64,000 nt of DNA from Meghimatium bilineatum (taxonomy: Eukaryota; Mollusca; Gastropoda; Stylommatophora; Philomycidae), in NCBI GenBank assembly GCA_034231615.1, contig CM067309.1:30459860-30523859 (forward strand). The letters are read 5' to 3'. The position numbers and the translations under genes were made by a program. Position 1 is the stretch's first letter. Each line of letters opens with the position of its first letter. This document shows positions 10,501 to 20,784 of this stretch, one piece after another. The notes beneath the pieces are model-generated. The model did not search any database. It was not told the origin of the DNA and saw nothing but the letters and a program-made list of their open reading frames with translations.

Positions 10501-11329
10501 ATAATACATGGATTGAACATAGTACAAAACAGGATTAATACAGTACAATTCAATTGATTTATGGCAACTTCTGTGACTAGGAAACAATAAACCACAAGGT
10601 GATATCAGTAATGCATGTTGAAGAGAAGACTAGCCAACATGAAAGAAGAAGAATTAGACACACAGGAACGTAATACAGCAATATTCAAAGTTCAATATAA
10701 ACAGAGACCAAATTTATTACATGACCATCAATGCAATAACAGAACAATAATATGTCAAGATTACATCACACAGATAAACACAAAAATTAAACAACAATAT
10801 ATCGAGTCAAATACGTTAAAAATGTATAAAACAAATATAAACAGCAGAAAGAGACATAAATGTCAGCCACAGACCAAATGCTAATAATAATATGGTTAGC
10901 ATGTATCAATGAGACTTTCACATGCTCTAAGAGGCGATAACAGAAATAATTAGCACGAAAGTCTAATAAATGTGGATAGATTATTGACATATTCTGAACA
11001 TTCTGCGTTATTTTAGTAGCAAATTCTAGTGAGCAAATGTCTTATTTGTAGGGTTGAGGCAATTAAGGACCCATAGAGCAACGTAAAGAGATGTTTCTGA
11101 CCATGGATACATTTACTCTCGAATTGGTAATGAGTCTAAGCTACAGCGAATAAAGTAGGAAACGCTCTGAAGGAAAGATCCATTTGGGAGCACTTGTGGC
11201 ATCGATTTTCATTGAATATTGGGTCATAACGTGTCTGGTTGATATGATGATATGACTGTATTTTAGAAAGATGTTTGTTGTGTGTCTAAATGAGACATTT
11301 ATAATATCTTATAGTATGTATACTAAAGA
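10501..11329. other. Unassigned AT-rich sequence
   Basis: An 89-codon frame (10615-10884, plus) is Lys/Asn-rich with no motif, and a 67-codon antisense frame overlaps it. Neither looks like a gene. Confidence 0.4.
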
Positions 11330-11450
11330 CACATTAGTCAGATGTTATCTCATGTCTAGGTTGGTATAGTGGAGACACATTAGTCAACTCATGTCTAGGT
11401 TTGTATAGTAGAGACACATTAGTCAAATGTTATCTCATGTCTAGGTTCCA
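11330..11450. repeat. Short tandem repeat, 36- to 48-bp unit, 3 copies
   Basis: Copies share CTCATGTCTAGGTTGGTATA and GAGACACATTAGTCA; the middle copy lacks AATGTTAT. Confidence 0.8.
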
Positions 11451-11488
11451 AGTTGCGACATGTTGTATGCATAGGAAAAAAAAACAGT

Positions 11489-11680
11489 AATGGGATATTG
11501 CTGCATGTCCGGTGAAGATACAGTAACGAGATATTGCAATATGTTTAGTAAAGAAACAGCAACGAGGGGCTCTATCATGTTTAGTAAAGAAACAGTAACG
11601 TGGTCTTCTATCATGTCTAGTAAAGAAACAGTAACGGAGTGTTCTATCATGTCTAGTAAAGAAACAGTAATTCTCCGTAC
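11489..11680. repeat. Minisatellite, about 37-bp unit, 5 copies
   Basis: The unit contains CTATCATGTCTAGTAAAGAA and ACAGTAACG. The ATGTCTAG word is shared with the preceding array, so the two probably have a common origin. Confidence 0.88.
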
Positions 11681-11825
11681 ACTTCTGACATTCTCCGTAC
11701 CAGAGACATGAGTCTACCATGGCAGTCTTTGTATCAGAGACATGAGTCTAGCCTAACAGTCTCTGTACCAGAGACATGAGTCTAGCCTAACAGTCTCTCT
11801 ACCAGAGACATGAGTCTACCTCGAC
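11681..11825. repeat. Minisatellite, about 37-bp unit, 4 copies
   Basis: Copies carry ACCAGAGACATGAGTCTA, then GCCTAACAGTCTCT. It joins the previous array through an overlapping TTCTCCGTAC word. Confidence 0.85.
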
Positions 11826-12062
11826 ATTCTCCAAAACAGAAATATATATCAACCATTTTCTTCGTATCACAGATATATATCTTCACTATTATCCATACCA
11901 CAGATATATATATATATATAAAATATATACCTTATTCTCCGTACAAGAGATATATATCTACCCTATTCTCCGTACAAGAGGTACAAGAGATATATATATC
12001 TACCCTATTCTCCGTACAAGAGATATATATATATATATATCTACTATATCCTCCCTACCAGA
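11826..12062. repeat. Minisatellite, 30- to 36-bp unit with TA runs
   Basis: Copies contain TATTCTCCGTACAAGAGATA followed by a variable TATATATA run. This is the fourth array in an uninterrupted chain from 11330. Confidence 0.85.
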
Positions 12063-12335
12063 AAATTGTCCAAAAGTAACCCATGAATAATTGAGATATG
12101 TTTGCCATCTATAGGAGGTGGTAAAAGAGATGTCTTAATCCCCCGAGAGACTGACACCCCCTCCCCCCCCCAGGTAATGCCAAATGTAAACAGCAAAACT
12201 ATACCAGCTCTTAATAATTATATCAGCGAAAAGCTTTTGTCGAGAGTGTTATTGCTGGAGATAAAGTTGACAAATACTGACTTGTTAAGGGAAGTAGTTC
12301 TGTGTATTTTTTCTATTGACATCTTTAATCTGGAT

Positions 12336-12462
12336 AGAGAGAGAGAGAGAAAGAGAGGGTGGGAGAGAGAAAGACAAAGGGAAATACGGAGAAATACAGA
12401 GAGAAATACGAGTATAAATATAGAGATACAGAGAGAAAGACAAGAGAGCGAACGATTTAGAG
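12336..12462. repeat. (GA)n-rich low-complexity tract
   Basis: Purine-rich tract of GAGAGA with A interruptions. It merges into the neighbouring 24-bp array, whose unit also begins GAGAGAATG. The unique gap before it (12063-12335) has a C-rich run at 12163 and no recognisable gene. Confidence 0.9.
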
Positions 12463-12489
12463 GAGGCATATGATGAATAGAGATAGCCA

Positions 12490-13890
12490 GTATGGGAAAG
12501 TAACAAAGTGTGAGAGAATGCAGGTAACATCCTGTGAGAGAATGCAGGTAACAGATTGTGAGAGAATGCAGGTAACATCCTGTGAGAGAATGCAGGTAAA
12601 AGATTGTGAGAGAATGCAGGTAACATCCTGTGAGAGATGGAAAATAACATCCTGTGAGAGAATGCAGGGAACATCCTGTGAGAGAATGCAGGTAACACAT
12701 TGTGAGAGAATGCAGGTAACATCCTGTGAGAGAATTCAGGTAACATCCTGTGAGAGAATGCAGGTAACATCCTGTGAGAGATGGAAAATAACATCCTGTG
12801 AGAGAATGCAGGTAACATCCTGTGAGAGATGGAAAATAACATCCTGTGAGAGAATGCAGGTAACATCCTGTGAGAGATGGAAAATAACATCCTGTGAGAG
12901 AATGCAGGTAACATCCTGTGAGAGATGGAAAATAACATCCTGTGAGAGAATGCAGGTAACATCCTGTGAGAGAATGCAGGTAACATCCTGTGAGAGAATT
13001 CAGGTAACATTCTGTGAGAGAATGCAGGTAACATCCTGTGAGAGAATGCAGGTAACATATTGTGAGAGAATGCAGGTAACACCCTGTGAGAGAATGCAGG
13101 TAAATGATTGTGAGAGAATGCAGGTAACATCCTGTGAGAGAATGCAGGTAAAAGATTGTGAGAGAATGCAGGTAAAAGATTGTGAGAGAATGTAGGTAAC
13201 ATTCTGTGAGAGAATGCAGGTAACATCCTGTGAGAGAATGCAGGTGACATCATGTGGGAGAATGCAGGTAACAGACTGTGAGAGAATGCAGGTAACATCC
13301 TGTGAGAGAATGCAGGTAACAACCTGTGAGAGAATGAAGGTAACATCATGTAAGAGAATGCAGGTAATATCCTGTGAGAGAATGCAGGTAACATCCTGTG
13401 AGAGAATGCAGGTAACATCCTGTGAGAGAATGCAAGTAACATCATGTGAGAGAATGCAGGTAACATTTCGTGACTGATGGAAAATAACATCCTGTGAGAG
13501 AATGCAAGTAACATCCTGTGAGAGAATGCAGGTAACATCCTGTGAGAGAATGAAGGTAACATCGTGTGAGAGAATACAGGTAACATCATGTGAGAGATGG
13601 AAAATAACATCTTGTGAGAGAATGCAGGTAACATCCTGTGAGAGAATGCAGGTAACATCCTGTGAGAGATGGAAAATAACTTCCTGTGAGAGAATGCTGG
13701 TAACATCCTGTGAGAGAATGCAGGTAACATCCTGTGAGATAATGCAGGTAACATCCTGTGAGAGAATGCAGGTAATATCCTGTGAGAGAATGCAGGTAAC
13801 ATCCTGTGAGATAATGCAGGTAACATCCTGTGAGAGAATGCAGGTAACATCCTGTGAGAGAATGCAGGTAATATTTTGTGAGAGAATGCA
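12490..13890. repeat. Minisatellite, 24-bp unit, about 58 copies
   Basis: The unit is GAGAGAATGCAGGTAACATC plus CTGT. A recurrent variant GAGAGATGGAAAATAACATC appears singly among standard copies. The unit is 8 codons and stop-free in several frames, giving a 521-codon minus ORF (12285-13850) and 241- and 264-codon plus ORFs. None has a start context, non-repeat domain or synonymous bias to suggest a real protein. Confidence 0.96.
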
Positions 13891-14051
13891 GAGTGGAGTA
13901 ATTGATTATACCAAGGCTTTTCACAATAATATTCTGCGAATCACATCCTCCGAGGTACAAAACTACTTTAAAAAAAGTAGTTGTGTTTTTAAAAAACACA
14001 AATTGGTGTCCTGTTTCCGGATTTTCTACCATAGGAGCTGTGCGCGGCCAT

Positions 14052-14435
14052 GTGTGTGTTGTGTGTGTGTGTGTGTGTGTGTATGCGGTCCAGTCAACGT
14101 AACTGAATCTGTATATCACCTTACAAAATTGTCTCTCTCTCTCTCTCTCCATGTGTGTGTGTGTGTGTGTGTGATAAACTTAACTGAGATGTTATATAAC
14201 CTTACAAAATTGTCTATCTGTGTGTGTTTGTGTATGTTTGTGTGTGTGTGTGTGTTTTATAAAAATATCAGAGAGAGAGAGAGAGAGAATGACTGATATA
14301 GATTTACAGAGGTCGCGTGACAGATGGCATGAGATTATGTATATAAGAAAGAGAAAAGAAATGATAATGAGAGACGCAGAAAGAGAGAGACAGAAAGACA
14401 CACAGAGACAGAGAGAGAGAGAGAATGAAAAAAGA
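14052..14435. repeat. Cluster of (GT)n, (CT)n and (GA)n microsatellites
   Basis: Runs of GT at 14060-14082, CT at 14133-14148, GT at 14153-14172 and 14238-14254, and GA at 14271-14288 and 14385-14424. A unit of roughly 105 bp containing CTTACAAAATTGTCT is duplicated (near 14120 and 14200), so the microsatellites were copied with their flanks. Confidence 0.92.
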
Positions 14436-14774
14436 GATACAATTAGATGAAACATGTGCTCCATATATGCCATTTACCCGGATAAATGACAGCAGCGGTA
14501 ACATGTCTAAGAAAAATAGAACCTGTTTTAAAGACAAATTTAGTTCATATAATGTCTAACGGTACTGAAAATTAGAAGCTTCACAACACTAGAATGTAAC
14601 ATTAATGTAGTCACATAATGTTCTCGCATTTATTTCATTTCCTGATTGCTAAAGAGATGATTATTTATTGCATTTATGCAATAGAAACAACAGTTCATTA
14701 TTCAGCAGCTTCTATTGTTTGGTCAGAAACTTGGCACTCGCACAATCAATAGAAATTGATCGTTCATATCTAAG

Positions 14775-15748
14775 GTCTGTATATCAATGCTTCTTTGTTA
14801 AACACCGCAGGTATATCAATGCTTTCTTGTTAAACACCGCAGGTATATCAATGCTTTCTTGTTAAACACCGCAGGTATATCAATGCTTTCTTGTTAAACA
14901 CTGCAGGTATATCAATGTTTTCTTGTTAAACACCGCAGGTATATCAATGCTTTCTTGTTAAACACCGCAGGTATATCAATGTTTTCTTGTTAAACACCGC
15001 AGGTATATCAATGCTTTCTTGTTAAACACCGCAGGTATATCAATGTTTTCTTGTTAAACAGCTCAGTATATCAATGTTTTCTTGTTAAACACCGCAGGTA
15101 TATCAATGCTTTCTTGTTAAACATCACACGTATATCAATGCTTGTTTATTAAACAACGCAGATATATAAATGCTTTCTTGTTATACAGCGCAGGTATCTC
15201 AATGTCTTATTGTTAAACACCACAGGTATATCAATGCTTTCTTGTTAAACAGCGCAAGTATATCAATGGTTTCTTGTTAAACATCACACGTATATCAATG
15301 CTTGTTTATTAAACAACGCAGATATATAAATGCTTTCTTGTTATACAGCGCAGGTATCTCAATGTCTTATTGTTAAACACCGCAGGTATATCAATGTTTT
15401 CTTGTTAAACACCGCATGTATATCAATGCTTTCTTGTTAAACATCACACGTATATCAATGCTTGTTTATTAAACAACGCAGATATATAAATGCTTTCTTG
15501 TTAAACACCGCAGGTATATCAATGCTTTCTTGTTAAACAGCGCAGGTATATCAATGCTTTCTTGTTAAACAGGGCAGGTATATAAATGCTTCCTTGATAA
15601 ATAAACAGTGCAGGTGTATCAATGCTTGCTTGATAAAACACCGCAGTTATATCAATACTTCCGTGTTAAGTATCACAGGTATATCGATACTACCTTGATA
15701 AATAAATATCACACGTATATCAATGCTTACTTATTAAACAGCACAGGT
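14775..15748. repeat. Minisatellite, 32-bp unit, about 30 copies, with 160-bp higher order
   Basis: The unit is GTATATCAATGCTTTCTTGT plus TAAACACCGCAG. A block starting ACATCACACGTATATCAATG recurs at 15121, 15281 and 15441, exactly 160 bp (five units) apart, each followed by the same diverged neighbours (GCTTGTTTATTAAACAACGC). This is higher-order amplification. The right edge (15580-15748) is degenerate. Confidence 0.95.
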
Positions 15749-16084
15749 AGTTGAATTATGAATTCGTCTTTAGTCAACAATTCATAATTTCCAGACAAAT
15801 CACCGACATTAAAGGTGACAGCATGATCACACTGCAGTAAGTGTTCAGGAAGATGGCAGATATCATCATTGCTGGACGAATGACCATCGATCTGGAAAAT
15901 ACGTAGTCTCCAGAAGCAACCAAGGCTTTGTAAGGTATATCTATCATTGTCTATTGTCTATTTCCAGGTGGTGTTGTCGTAGCTTCTACACTTGCTGTTG
16001 GCTATCCCCAGGTGGTGCTTCCAGACTTGCCGTAGAGCGTAAGAGTTTGTGAATGAGATGTAGTCAGTTTTCCAGAGCCAGGTG
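15749..16084. other. Mostly unassigned; possible LINE continuation
   Basis: Nothing firm. The segment next to the 26-bp array could, on the minus strand, be the last codons of the LINE seen at 16920-17097, but I cannot align it convincingly. Confidence 0.3.
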
Positions 16085-16930
16085 TGTTTCTCTGGTTGAG
16101 GTGTAGCCATGGTTATTCAGGTTGAGGTGTAGCCATGGTTATTCAGGTTGAGGTGTAGACATGGTTATTGAGGTTGAGGTGTAGCCATGGTTATTCAGGT
16201 TGAGGAGTAGCCATGGTTATTCAGGTTGAGGTGTAGACATGGTTATTCAGGTTGAGGTGTAGCCATGGTTATTCAGGTTGAGGTGTAGCCATGGTTATTC
16301 AGGTTGAGGTGTAGACATGGTTATTCAGGTTGAGGTGTAGCCATGGTTATTCAGGTTGAGGTGTAGCCATGGTTATTCAGGTTGAGGTGTAGCCATGGTT
16401 ATTCAGGTTGAGGAGTAGCCATGGTTATTCAGGTTGAGGTGTAGCCATGGTTGTTCAGGTTGAGGTGTAGCCGTGGTTATTTAGGTTGAGGTGTAGCCGT
16501 GGTTATTCAGGTTGATGTGTAGCCATGGTTATTCAGGTTGAGGTGTAGCCATGGTTATTCAGGTTGAGGTGTAGCCATGGTTATTCAGGTTGAGGTGTAG
16601 ACATGGTTATTCAGGTTGAAGTGTAGCCATGGTTATTCAGGTTGAGGTGTAGCCATGGTTATTCAGGTTGAGGTGTAGCCATGGTTATTCAGGTTGAGGA
16701 GTAGCCATGGTTATTCAGGTTGAGGTGTAGCCATGGATGTTCAGGTTGAGGTGTAGCCGTGGTTATTTAGGTTGAGGTGTAGCCGTGGTTATTCAGGTTG
16801 ATGTGTAGCCATGGTTATTCAGGTTGAGGTGTAGCCATGGTTATTCAGGTTGAGGTGTAGCCATGGTTATTCAGATTGACGTGCAGCCATGGTTATTCAG
16901 GTTGAGGTGTAGCCATAGTTATTCAGGATG
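16085..16930. repeat. Minisatellite, 26-bp unit, about 32 copies, seeded in a LINE
   Basis: The plus unit is GGTTGAGGTGTAGCCATGGT plus TATTCA. On the minus strand the last copy reads ILNNHGYT directly after GRPRKR and LDNIKT of a LINE C-terminus (16920-17097), where the family normally has a DNIK...G.TL-type segment. The unit is therefore LINE coding sequence. A 286-bp higher-order block (11 units) is present twice, marked by GAGGAGTAGCC at about 16410 and 16696. Confidence 0.93.
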
Positions 16931-17097
16931 GTCTTGATATTATCTAATTATCTTTTTCTAGGTCTACCCTTGGCTCTGTATCCTGATTCCATCTTGTTAT
17001 AAGCTCTTATGGGAAGGTGATAGTTCATCCTCATAAGATGTCCAAACCATTTTATCTGTTGTTTCTCTATATATTTGTATCTCTATATGTTGTATTT
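16920..17097 (-). mobile_element. LINE RT C-terminal fragment
   Basis: The minus frame has YIEKQQIKWFGHLMRM, then KMESGYRAKGRPRKR, a stop, and LDNIKTILNNHGYT. WFGHLMRM and GRPRKR are hallmarks of the C-terminal end of RTE/CR1-like LINE polyproteins. It is bordered by the 26-bp array (its 3' side) and by a SINE-A insertion at 17105 (its 5' side). Confidence 0.82.
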
Positions 17098-17104
17098 ATC
17101 AGGT

Positions 17105-17389
17105 TCCTTCTTCTTCTTCTGCGTTCGTTCTCAAACTCCTACAGATTAGCAGGATGTAGTCCGGAGAAAGGAATGCGTTGTGTCATGGTTTACATCATTG
17201 CTGCGATATCTGCGCCTTCGGCCTGACACATCCGACTTCATCATGGCTTTGGGTCACTGACCCTATATGGGATGGGACAGTCAACTCCATCCCATAACCT
17301 CCTTAGTCGCCTTTTACGACATGCGTGGAAGGTAAACAGTGTTGCTATTCTTTGCTTCCCTTTCGGGCCCTTTCGGCAACACACGGGCG
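17105..17389 (-). mobile_element. SINE-A, full length
   Basis: About 285 bp, shared with 29210, 52667 and 53642. Read on the minus strand it begins CGCCCGTGTGTTGCCGAAAG, passes GTCGTAAAAGGCGACTAAGG and GGGTCAGTGACCC, and ends GCGACAT-free in a (GAA)n tail after GAACGAACGCA. The flanks repeat ATCAGGT (17098-17104 and 17390-17396), a short possible target duplication. No tRNA A/B box pair was recognised, so the promoter type is unknown. Calling it a SINE rests on length, tail and target duplications. Confidence 0.8.
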
Positions 17390-17396
17390 ATCAGGT

Positions 17397-17822
17397 CGCT
17401 TATTATTCAAATAGTTTCCATTCCCCTTCGTTTGATGGATTTGTGGCCTCCAATTTCACCAATTTTTCTCTGTGTCACACTCCCCAATACACATCTCTGC
17501 GGTCACCATGGGGGAAGATATGGCCCACATTGAGTCCAGCTGTACTGGTGCACGAACAAGGACAGATACGGAAGGAAATATTCACTTCCCCACATGTCAC
17601 CATGCATTGAATATGGAAGAAAGAGCAGCAAAACATGTCATTTTTGCAGTGATGTACAGTGATATAATTCATGTCGTAAGAGGCGACTAGAAAGGTTTGG
17701 CACAGGTTAAGTGCACCCATCTTGTAGACGATGATAAAAACAACACATTTTGTTCTCAGATGTGTCAAGATAAAAGGTGCATAGAGTGTATGACCGCTGT
17801 AAAGGAGCGAAATAGCGTGTTC
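17397..17822. other. Unassigned, with a SINE-A relic
   Basis: Positions 17665-17695 (TTCATGTCGTAAGAGGCGAC) resemble the 5' part of SINE-A in plus orientation. The rest has overlapping frames of 97-112 codons on both strands without a recognisable domain. Confidence 0.4.
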
Positions 17823-17990
17823 AGTACTTATTCTTCTTCGTTCATTCTCAAACTCCCGCTGGATGTCCCTTTCAGCAGGACCATGGTTCCACTAGATTTC
17901 CAGCAGGATGTAGTCCAGAGAATGGAAATGCGTTGTGTCGCCGTTTTATTTGCGCTAGTGGCCCGATACATCGGTCTTCGGCGGAGTGGT
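17823..17990 (-). mobile_element. SINE-A2 variant
   Basis: Shares the (TTC)n and TTCTCAAACTCC end with SINE-A but then diverges: GGATGT, AGCAGGACCATGGTTCCACT, GATTTCCAGCAGGATGTAGT, and ends at CGTCTTCGGCGG-like sequence. A second copy with the same layout is at 30608-30767. It lacks the GGGTCAGTGACCC half, so it is a shorter subfamily. Confidence 0.72.
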
Positions 17991-18063
17991 CAATTCAAAG
18001 AAATTTGAAAGAGTTCAAAGAAGTTCAAAGAGTTTGAGAGAAATCAATTGTCAATTTTCTGAG

Positions 18064-18468
18064 TGACAAAAATTTTTTAATGAAACATAATACTTCGAGA
18101 CATTAACAAAAAATGTCTATGAAATGTAATATTTCTCTTCTAAACATTAGCAAACAAAAGGAAACAGGTACATGAAATGTAATATTTCTCTTCTAGACAT
18201 TAATAAAATAGATTAATGAAATGTAATATTTCTCTTATAGACATTAGTAAACAAAAATAAAAAGATTAATGAAATCTAATATTTCTTTTATAGACAAGGA
18301 CAAGGTTGTTTACTAAAAACAAAAATAAACAAGATTAATGAAATGTAATATTTCTCTTATAGACATTAGTACACAAAAATAAACAAGATTAATGAAATGT
18401 AATATTTCTCTTCTAAACATTAACACAAAAGGTCAATAAAATGTAATATTTCTCTTCTAGACATTTCC
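18064..18468. repeat. Minisatellite, about 46-bp unit, 8 copies
   Basis: Copies share GATTAATGAAATGTAATATT, TCTCTTCTAGACATTAGTAA and an A-rich linker of variable length. Indels in the A-rich part make the unit length uneven. Confidence 0.9.
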
Positions 18469-18861
18469 GTATATCGGTTATTAATCGTAAACATAATATA
18501 TCACATGATATACTCTATCCTGGTCACGTGATACACTCTATCCGGGGACATGTTACACAATCAATGAATGAATGCTTGCTTAATGTCAGGTGTGAATATT
18601 AATAGTCGTCTGGTAATGGCGTTGAGTTATATTGTATGGGTCGTGTGGATTACGTGGCCCATCACTACAACTGTTTTGTTAAGTCCAGCATAAGTGAGGT
18701 CCCAGTAGGAAAGGTATATTTTAGATTGATAGTTGATTTAGGGATTTTATCGTTGGCGTTTGTGCTCGTGCCCGTGGAATAGGAAATATACTAGCAAAGA
18801 TATTGCTACACTTTCTCGTGGTATCGACAACCTTTAGTGGTGTTACTGGTGTCATAAGGTG
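18469..18861. other. Unassigned sequence
   Basis: No repeat, ORF or transposon signature recognised. Confidence 0.4.
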
Positions 18862-19245
18862 TCATAAATGACACCATCATAGTCGTAGATATGATGAAGG
18901 TGTGTATGTGTGTGTGCGTATGTGTGTTAGGTTACTATGACAGATAATAGTCGTAGATACGGTGAGGGTGTGTGTGTGTGCAGTTTATGTGGAACAGAAG
19001 AGTAGGAGATACGGTTAGGGTGTTTGAGTGTCTGTGAGGTTACATAGCACATAATAGCCGTAGATACGGGGAAGGTGTTTGAGGTTCAAATCCCCAACAA
19101 ATCAGAGTCGTAGAACTGGTGGGGTGTGTGTGAGATTTAAATACCCACGACACCAGACCCGTTTATATGGTGAGGGTGGGTGTGTGTAAAGTTCATATGG
19201 CATATCAGAACCGTAGATACGATGAGTGTGTGTATGTGTAAGAGA
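18862..19245. repeat. Degenerate tandem repeat, about 60- to 65-bp unit
   Basis: About six diverged copies share a GTCGTAGATACGGTGAGGGT core followed by a GTGTGTG stretch and a GAGGTT(C/A)A(A/T)AT segment. Length varies with the GT run. Confidence 0.78.
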
Positions 19246-19249
19246 TTCA

Positions 19250-19652
19250 TCAGGCCGATTAGCTCATACATCGCAGCAAAGCTGTAAACTATGACAGAAC
19301 GCATTCACTTCTCCAGACTATATCCTGCTAATCTGCCGGAGTTTGAGATTGTTCTCCAGACTACATCCTGCTAATCTGCCGGAGTTTGAGAACGTTCTCC
19401 AGACTACATCCTGCTAATCTGCCGGAGTTTGAGATTGTTCTCCAGACTACATCCTGCTAATCTGCCGGAGTTTGAGATTGTTCTCCAGACTACATCCTGC
19501 TAATCTACCGGAGTTTGAGAACGTTCTCCAGACTACATCCTGCTAATCTGCCGGAGTTTGAGATTGTTCTCCAGACTACATCCTGCTAATCTGCCGGAGT
19601 TTGAGATTGTTCTCCAGACTACATCCTGCTAATCTGCAGGAGTTTGAGAAAG
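19250..19652 (+). mobile_element. SINE-A copy carrying an internal 43-bp array, 8 copies
   Basis: The left part (19250-19310) is SINE-A in plus orientation: AGGCCGATTAGC, ATCGCAGCAAAGCTGTAAAC and a TGACAGAACGCATTC block. Then 43 bp of SINE-A sequence (TTCTCCAGACTACATCCTGC, TAATCTGCCGGAGTTTGAGA, TTG) repeats eight times, and the normal SINE 3' part AGGAGTTTGAGAAAGAACGC follows at 19640. Other SINE-A copies carry this segment once. The minisatellite therefore arose inside a SINE. Confidence 0.9.
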
Positions 19653-19864
19653 AACGCTGAACAATATACTTTCTATTTTAGGAAAAACGTGTATCAACGG
19701 CATGCCACGAGATTATCAAATAAGTACTGCATAGTCCACGTCATGGACAAACATAGCCAATTGATCGACATATACTTTTAAGTCATTGAATATTTCCTTT
19801 AATATTGATCAAAGTTCAGAAAAACTTCCACATACAAATAATGTCTGATAAACATCAATCTGGA
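19653..19864. other. Unassigned sequence
   Basis: Unique AT-rich spacer between two arrays. Confidence 0.4.
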
Positions 19865-20712
19865 AGTATGAAGATGAAGTGAACAGGTAAGGGGAAGTCT
19901 GAGAGTAAGATATGAATAGAAGAATGATACTTGGATATGAAAGTGAAGTATGGAAGTCTGAAAGTAAGATATGAATGGAAGAATGATACTTGGATATGAA
20001 AGTGAAGTATGGAAGTCTGAAAGTAAGATATGAATGGAAGAATGATACTTGGATATGAAAATGAAGTATGGAAGTCTGAAAGTAAGATATGAATGGAAGA
20101 ATGATACTTGGATATGAAAGTGAAGTATGGATGTCTGAGAGTAAGATATGAATGGAAGAATTATACTTCAATATGAAAGTGAAGTATGGAAGTCTGAAAG
20201 TAAGATATGAATGGAAGAATGATACTTCAATACGAAAGTGAAGTATGGAAGTCTGAAAGTAGGATATGAATGGAAGAATCATACTTGGATATGAGTGAAG
20301 TATGGATGTCTGAAAGTAAGATATGAATGGAAGAATGATACTTGGATATGAAAGTGAAGTATGGAAGTCTGAAAGTAAGATATAAATGGAAGAATTATAC
20401 TTGAATATGAAAGTGAAGTATGGATATCTGAAAGTAAGATATGAATGGAAGAATTATACTTGGATATGAAAGTGAAGTATGGAAGTCTGAAAGTAAGATA
20501 TGAATGGAAGAATGATACTTGGATATGAAAGTGAAGTATGGAAGTCTGAAAGTAAGATATGAATGGAAGAATGATACTTGGATATGAAAGTGAAGTATTG
20601 ATGTCTGAAAGTAGGATATGAATGGAAGAATGATACTTGGATATGAGTGAAGTATGGATGTCTGAGAGTAAGATATGAATGGAAGAATGATACTTGGATA
20701 TGAAAGTGAAGT
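19865..20712. repeat. Minisatellite, 59-bp unit, about 14 copies
   Basis: The unit is GAAGTATGGAAGTCTGAAAG, TAAGATATGAATGGAAGAAT and GATACTTGGATATGAAAGT. Variants include GATGTCTGA and ATACTTCAATA. Minus-strand ORFs (157 and 173 codons) only reflect absence of stops in the unit. Confidence 0.95.
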
Positions 20713-20784
20713 TATCAGATAGTGACGATGGCACTCCGGACAAGTCCAAAGATAATTGTGATATCATATTCAGTTTGTATCTCA

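Noticed and set aside
12285-13850. 521-codon ORF (MLPAFSHR repeats)
   Set aside because: 24-bp satellite artefact; the opposite strand is open over the same region.
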